Shown one piece after another: positions 28,811-34,500 of a stretch of DNA of 37,434 nucleotides; the stretch's first letter is position 1, and the number at the start of each line of letters is the position of its first letter. The translations under genes were made by a program, and so were the position numbers. Source of the stretch: a virus; IMG/VR virus record IMGVR_UViG_3300037264_009342, positions 1 through 37,434 of that record; one strand, given 5' to 3'. The notes below the pieces were generated by a model. It was not told the origin of the DNA. It ran no database searches and saw nothing but the letters and a program-made list of their open reading frames with translations.

Positions 28811-29313
28811 TGGCGAGATACGGAATCCCAACCGGCGCGGCGATCAACACGGCGGGTGCTCTGTGGTCGGGATGGGACGCCACGGCAAACCGAGCGTTGA
28901 CGCTTAGGGCCGCAGCGGTGCAGGCCTACCAAGACGATCTTAATAGGTTGTATTCTACGATTTTCGGGGGCTTGGCGTCGTTGCGCAACCAAAGAGCACA
29001 AGCTAAGGCGCAAGCCAAACAATCAAGTGGGTGGGGGGCGTTGGGCGGGGCTGGCGGCGGGGCGATCATCGGCGGCCTGGTGGGTGGCCCGGCTGGGGCC
29101 GCGTTAGGGGCCGGGTTAGGCGGGGCCGCCGGGCAAGTGATTGATGCTGAGGTATCCGGGTCTGGCGGCGGCGGCACACAGGCGGCGAACACGTTCACCA
29201 GCACCCTGCAGAGCTATTACCAAGCGCAGCAACTGCGGGGACCGAATATCTGGGCAACTCCGCCTCAATCGATGCCGATCCCGTCGTTCGCTGGTCCGCA
29301 GTACGGGAGGTAA
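28810..29313 (+). CDS. Glycine-zipper protein, probable ejection/membrane protein
   Basis: ATG 28810 overlaps the preceding stop (TGATG). 167 aa. A helical N-terminus (LWSGWDATANRALTLRAAAV) is followed by a long Gly/Ala-rich stretch (GALGGAGGGAIIGGLVGGPA and GAALGAGLGGAAGQV), a glycine zipper able to form membrane channels. The C-terminus is polar with Gln/Pro. Glycine zippers are common in podovirus ejection proteins that form a trans-envelope channel. No specific family is recognised. Confidence 0.65.
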   Translation: MARYGIPTGAAINTAGALWSGWDATANRALTLRAAAVQAYQDDLNRLYSTIFGGLASLRNQRAQAKAQAKQSSGWGALGGAGGGAIIGGLVGGPAGAALGAGLGGAAGQVIDAEVSGSGGGGTQAANTFTSTLQSYYQAQQLRGPNIWATPPQSMPIPSFAGPQYGR

Positions 29314-30677
29314 TGGCGATGGTGATGTCTCCGCCTACGTTTGGCGGCTTGGAACGCGGGCCGTTTTACGACATGCCGCCTCAACCGTCGGCCAGTTTGC
29401 GGGCCGCGATCGGCCAGATCGCGATGGAAGATGATCCGCTCCAAGGCTCGATCAGGGAAGGCCCGGTCCCGGTGGACTGGCCTCAGCCGGGGCGAACGCA
29501 TCAACCGGTAGCTGATCAGCGTCGGGTTTCTGCCATTGCTCCCCGACCGGTGGGTGGTGGCCTGATTCCTTCGTCGCCGGCGGGGCCGCCCGGTGCGGCT
29601 TCCTCGGTCGGGGGGTCCCCGCCCGGCGCTCAACCACTGACGCCCCAGCAGTGGGCGGCGCAAAACTTTCCTGAAATAGCCGATGGTCGGAAGTATCCGA
29701 CGCTTCCAATTTCAACGATGAAGGCGTTGGAGGGTGCGTATAGCGACTATCTGACCACGTGGCGGCATCAATCGTCCATGACCGCACAAGCGGCGCTGCT
29801 CGAGCAAGGCTACGCGGAAATCGCTCAGCGACGCGAGAATCAGGATTCGCAGGAACGCATCGCGGCGGACCGAGTTCCGCCCAATCTGGTGGCGTACATC
29901 ACCAAGCTTCAGGAATCCGGGCGTTGGAAGAACGTCGACCCCAAACTGCAGAAACTGCTATTGGAGGTTGTGGGTAGGGAAGGTGCGGAGTCGAGTCCAA
30001 CGACGTTCGAAGCGGGTTTGACCCGCCGCATGAGCGGCGGAGAAAAGATAGGGCCTGACGACCCGATGCTCGGTTTATGGCGGGAGCGGGGCGGGAAAGC
30101 CGCACCACGCGTGGCAACCGAAGAACAGTTGAAAGCCAAGATCGCCGGCGAATCATTGGCCGCGGGGGACGACCCGCTGACTGCGCTGGCCAAGCTCAGG
30201 GCGGTGGGCAAGGCCGGTAAGGAACCGCGGGGGATGATTGATAGTCGAAAACTCAGTGATCGGCTGTACGGAGGGGAGACGCTGATCGGCCCGTCGCGGA
30301 TATACAAGAAGGGCGATTTGACCAAGAAGTCGCTCGATGCCTGGTCGGAAATGTATGACATGGTGGCGCAGGATGCGCCGTATTTGTCCAAGTCGGACGC
30401 CCGGCGGTTCGTTAAGGGACTCAGAGACGACGCACCGAGCAGCGATGACATATTGAGTGCTTACGAAAAAGGGGCGTTCGGACCGGCAAAACAATGGGCC
30501 GACCCAAAGAAACCAAGACCGGAAAGCGTCCGGGCCGCTCAAGAGATCCTGAATCGGCTGATCGAGCTCGACGACCTGTATGCGGAATACGTAGGCGGGA
30601 ATGCCTTGAAGCCGTCCATGACCGAACGCGAAGCGCCCGAAGAGGACGCCGAGAATGAGGAGAGCGAAGGTTACTGA
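29313..30677 (+). CDS. Internal virion protein candidate, 454 aa
   Basis: ATG 29313 overlaps the previous stop (TAATG); ATG 29319 has better spacing to GGAGG. The first ~110 residues are Pro/Gly-rich and probably disordered. From about 130 there are long helices (YSDYLTTWRHQSSMTAQAAL; IAQRRENQDSQERIAADRVP). The rest is mixed (DPMLGLWRERGGKAAPRVAT; MYDMVAQDAPYLSKSDARRF). The acidic end (REAPEEDAENEESEGY) is long. Context (between the glycine-zipper protein and DHH/giant genes) suggests an ejection protein or a factor packaged with them. No family recognised. Confidence 0.55.
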   Translation: MAMVMSPPTFGGLERGPFYDMPPQPSASLRAAIGQIAMEDDPLQGSIREGPVPVDWPQPGRTHQPVADQRRVSAIAPRPVGGGLIPSSPAGPPGAASSVGGSPPGAQPLTPQQWAAQNFPEIADGRKYPTLPISTMKALEGAYSDYLTTWRHQSSMTAQAALLEQGYAEIAQRRENQDSQERIAADRVPPNLVAYITKLQESGRWKNVDPKLQKLLLEVVGREGAESSPTTFEAGLTRRMSGGEKIGPDDPMLGLWRERGGKAAPRVATEEQLKAKIAGESLAAGDDPLTALAKLRAVGKAGKEPRGMIDSRKLSDRLYGGETLIGPSRIYKKGDLTKKSLDAWSEMYDMVAQDAPYLSKSDARRFVKGLRDDAPSSDDILSAYEKGAFGPAKQWADPKKPRPESVRAAQEILNRLIELDDLYAEYVGGNALKPSMTEREAPEEDAENEESEGY

Positions 30678-30679
30678 GC

Positions 30680-31537
30680 ATGGCAAACAAACAGAATCTA
30701 GTCATTTTTCACGGGAATTGTCCAGACGGATTCACCGCGGCGTGGCTCTTCTGGAGGTGGCTGGGTGAAGATGCGCAGTACGTCGCGGCGGGTTACGGAG
30801 ACCCACCACCGGACGTGGCCGGGCGGAACGTCTACCTCGTGGACTTTTCCTATCCGCGTGACGTCCTGCTGCGGATGAACGAGGAAGCGGCCTCGCTGCT
30901 CGTGCTGGATCATCACAAGACGGCGGAGGAAGCGCTTGCCGGTTTGCCGTTCTGTGTGTTCGACTTGAAACAATGCGGTTCTCAATTGGCCGCGATTTGG
31001 TTGATGCGTGAAGTTCAACTACGGCTCGACAAGGTTGATACGGAGTTCATTCTTTACGTCGCCGACAACGACCTTTGGACTAGACAGCTTGCGAACACGG
31101 ACGAAGTGCGAGCGGCGTACTTAGCCACCCCCTTTGAGTTCGCGGTGTGGACTGAGTTCGTCCTTGAGGGAAAAGATCAGTGGGTAAAGTGGGGACGACT
31201 GATCCTGGCGTACCACCGGCTCATAGTGGAGCATCACAAGAAGCAGAGGTTCTTGATGAATGTCGGCGGGCACGTTGTGCCCGCGTTCAACCTGACGATT
31301 AAAGACGTGGTCAGCATGCTTCTTCACGAAGCGTGCCAAGGCGAGCGGTTCGCTGTCGCCTTTTGGTTCAACGGGCGGAAGTGGGAATACTCGTTACGCT
31401 CGGACGAGCAAGGTGAGGACGTGTCTGATATTGCCAAGCTGTTCGGGGGTGGCGGCCACAAACACGCGGCCGGTTTTCAACTCCTGGAGTGTGACCGGGT
31501 TCTGCGTAGGCTCCTTCCGCTCCAGTGTTCGGGGTAG
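30680..31537 (+). CDS. DHH-DHHA1 family phosphoesterase
   Basis: 285 aa from ATG 30680, with GAAGG at 30665-30669. Motif I FHGNCPDGFTAAWLFW, motif II VYLVDFSYPRD (Asp), motif III LVLDHHKTAEEA (the DHH), motif IV YVADNDLW (Asp), and the DHHA1-type end LFGGGGHKHAAGFQLL are all intact. The enzyme should hydrolyse short RNA/DNA or linear or cyclic dinucleotides using two metal ions. Typical lengths are 270-400 aa. It sits in the internal-virion gene block, not near replication genes, which is unusual. Substrate unknown; nanoRNA turnover or degradation of a host nucleotide signal are both possible. Confidence 0.85.
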   Translation: MANKQNLVIFHGNCPDGFTAAWLFWRWLGEDAQYVAAGYGDPPPDVAGRNVYLVDFSYPRDVLLRMNEEAASLLVLDHHKTAEEALAGLPFCVFDLKQCGSQLAAIWLMREVQLRLDKVDTEFILYVADNDLWTRQLANTDEVRAAYLATPFEFAVWTEFVLEGKDQWVKWGRLILAYHRLIVEHHKKQRFLMNVGGHVVPAFNLTIKDVVSMLLHEACQGERFAVAFWFNGRKWEYSLRSDEQGEDVSDIAKLFGGGGHKHAAGFQLLECDRVLRRLLPLQCSG

Positions 31538-31542
31538 CGCCC

Positions 31543-34500
31543 GTGCCGGAACCGGAAATCTTTGGACCTGAAGCTGCCGACTTTGTTGGTGATGCGGCGG
31601 CAAGTACACGCCTTAATCCCCAGCCGGGTCCGTGGGACGCCACCTGGGCGAACATTGTAGACGACCTGGCCGCTCGACGTGCGGCGGCCCGGGCCCCGGT
31701 CGGACAAAGTCCAGAGCGAAGTGCAACGCTCCAAGCCTTTCGAACCGGCCTCGATCCAAAGCAAACCGCATACTTCGATCGGGTCTTTGGCCCGCAGAGT
31801 CGGTTAACCCGACCGGACGATTTTCCAACTCTACCGGTCGGCTTTGGCGGCATGTCCGATCTCGCGGTCGCGGCCCCGCCATCTCCGACATCCGACGTCC
31901 CCCATCCAACATCCGACATCTTCCCCGAGGGTTGGAACCAACCCGAACTCGAAGCCCAAATCGAAGCGCAGAGTACCGGCGTCGACCCCCTGGGTCTTGC
32001 TGGCCAGACGCGAACCGAACCGTACGACGAGTATCGGAGGATGCGGGCCGCTGCGGAGCGGCGGGCCTATGGCCTGAGCGTTTCACGTGGCACGGACTGG
32101 GGCTTCAGCGCCGAACGACAGCCCGCGTCGTTCCTGCGGGTATTGGCCGACCCGTTCTTTAGGGCCGCTCGGTCGGTGAAGAACTTCGCCCTGGAACAAG
32201 ACGTTCTGAACCCGCTGATTGAGGACGTGGTCGAGAAGGAACTGAGCCACCGCGTCGCCCAAGGGGTGATCCCGCCCCCCGGTGAGCGGCGGAAGTTCTG
32301 GGACGAAAATTCCAAGCAAGAATGGGCCGGGAACCGGCTGGCGTGGCCTGCACCGGCCAATGTTGAGACGGGCGAGGCCCTGATCCCGGCGATGAAAAGG
32401 GCCATTCGCAAGGAGTTGACTGAACTGGGCATGCCCATGTTCGCGCCGGAAGCGGTGAAAGGCCAACTCGAGCTGTACGACCACTACCGAGAAATGGGTG
32501 CGGACGAACTCGGACCACGAGACGTTGCGAGCGTTCGCAACAAGTTGGCCAGATTCGCCGGCGAGACTGCGGCGTTCATCGGCGAACTGGCCATACTTCG
32601 TCGTCCGTTCCTGGGCGTTGGGCGGCTCGCCGGGCGGGCCCTGCTGCCCGCTCGGGTGTCCGGGCTTACCGCTGAGTCGGTGGCGCTTGAGGCGGCGCGG
32701 ACCGCTGAGCGGGCCCGGTTCGGCGGGGCGTTAGCCACGGAGCTCGGTGTCGGCGCCCAGGCTGCTCTGCACGGTCAGGAGCTGCTGCCGGCCATGGCGG
32801 GTTTCGCTCCGATCGCCGCGACCGGGCTGTTGCGGAATCCGTTCACCGCGGCCGGCGTTCAGGCCGGCGTGTTTGGCGGCGGCGCGTATCTCCGGGGCGG
32901 GGACGTGTCCGACGTGGTGATCGAGGGCGTCTTGGGCCCGTTGATCTTCAACGCGGGGGCGATGCTTCGGTATCCCCTGAGTCTGCGTGGTTTCGACGCC
33001 ATCCCCGGTATCCCGCCGGGGGCCGGACCACGCATGCGCGAGGCGACCTGGGAAGATTTACGGCGCAGTTCCGATCCCGTCGCCCGAGCGGTGTACACGT
33101 GGAACGAGATGGCACGCGGCGGGGCGTCGGAAGAGGCGGTTCGGGCCGCGGGGCAACGGATGCAAGAACTCCGCGAGCGCATGGCGGACCCGAACTCGAA
33201 GTGGGAGTTCACCCGGGGACAACGCGAGCTGATGGATCGGTTCGTCGATTGGAACGAATTCATCGGGCGACCGGCGGGGACGACTCCAAACTCCGGGGAA
33301 CCACCCGGCGTGAACGCCGGGGCTCGGGCGTCCGATGTCCGACCACCGACAACATCCCCGGGAGAGGTTCCGAATGAGGCGATTCCCGGAGGCGTGCCTG
33401 TGCGCGGGGGAGAGTTGGCGACGCCCGCGACCATACAAACCATTCAACGAGGAGGAGCCGGCTATGCCGCTCAACAAGGGCAACAGCAAGAAGGTGTTAC
33501 GCGAGAACGCGCTGGAGTTGATGAAGGCCGGTTACCCGCGGGACCAGGCGTGGGCGGCGGCCTACAAGAAGGCCCGGGCGGCCAAAGGCAAGAAGGGGAA
33601 GTAGCTCGCCTCGAATTGCCCGCCTCCGTCGCAGAATCCGAGGGGCTGGGTTCCCCCACGGCTGCGGCGGAAGGCGGTTATTCGCGAGAACAGATCGCGG
33701 CGTACGAAGAGGCCAACCCACGTCCGCGCAAGCCCGGCGTGGACTTGCCCCCGGAAGTAGCCAACAAACCGCACGTTCGAGCCTACGAGGAGACGCGTCG
33801 CGAGCGACTCGCCGTTGCGGAATTGTCCTGGGAAGAAGCCCGCGAAGCGGCTATGCCGGGTCTGGCGGCCCAAATCGAACAGCAGCAAATAGCCTCGGCC
33901 AAGGACTCGGCGGAACGGCACGCACAACGGCGAGCCGCGAAAGCGGCGGCCAGACAAACGACGCCGCAGGGCCGCGGGCAATACGTCCCCGGCGCTCGCG
34001 TGGGGATCGGAGAGGCGGAGAAGCGGGTTATCGAAATCTTCGACAGTCACCCTGACCTGTTTGAAGGGAGCGGGATCCAAGAGGGCAACTTCGATTATGA
34101 GCACGGGCGCCGTGGCGAAGATATCATTCGGCCCGGCTACAGCTTCAAGGAAACCTCAGCCGGTGCGGCGCGGGAACTGAAGGAGCGGCTGCCGAAACAC
34201 CTGCAGATGCACGTCAAAATCATTCCACGCGGCGATCCGCGCTGGAACTCGGCGGATGGGGCGGACGTTATGGCGGACGTCGGGACAGACGCGATGGCCG
34301 AAGCGATCACCGGATTCGCCGAGTTGGGGACCGGCAAACAGGCGAAGATCAGGCGTGCGGCTGAATTGGTTGTGAATGAACCCCGGCTGTTTACGCCGGA
34401 AGACTTGATCACGGTCCACAACTACAAAATGATTTCTGAGGGCGAGATTGTAGTCCAGAAACAGGCCGCTAAGTTCAAGGTCGGCGATACGCTGGACATT

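Noticed and set aside
33335-33604. Longer 89-aa version of the nested gene starting at 33335
   Set aside because: The extra N-terminus comes from repeat sequence, while ATG 33464 has the strong ribosome binding site and the conserved start.
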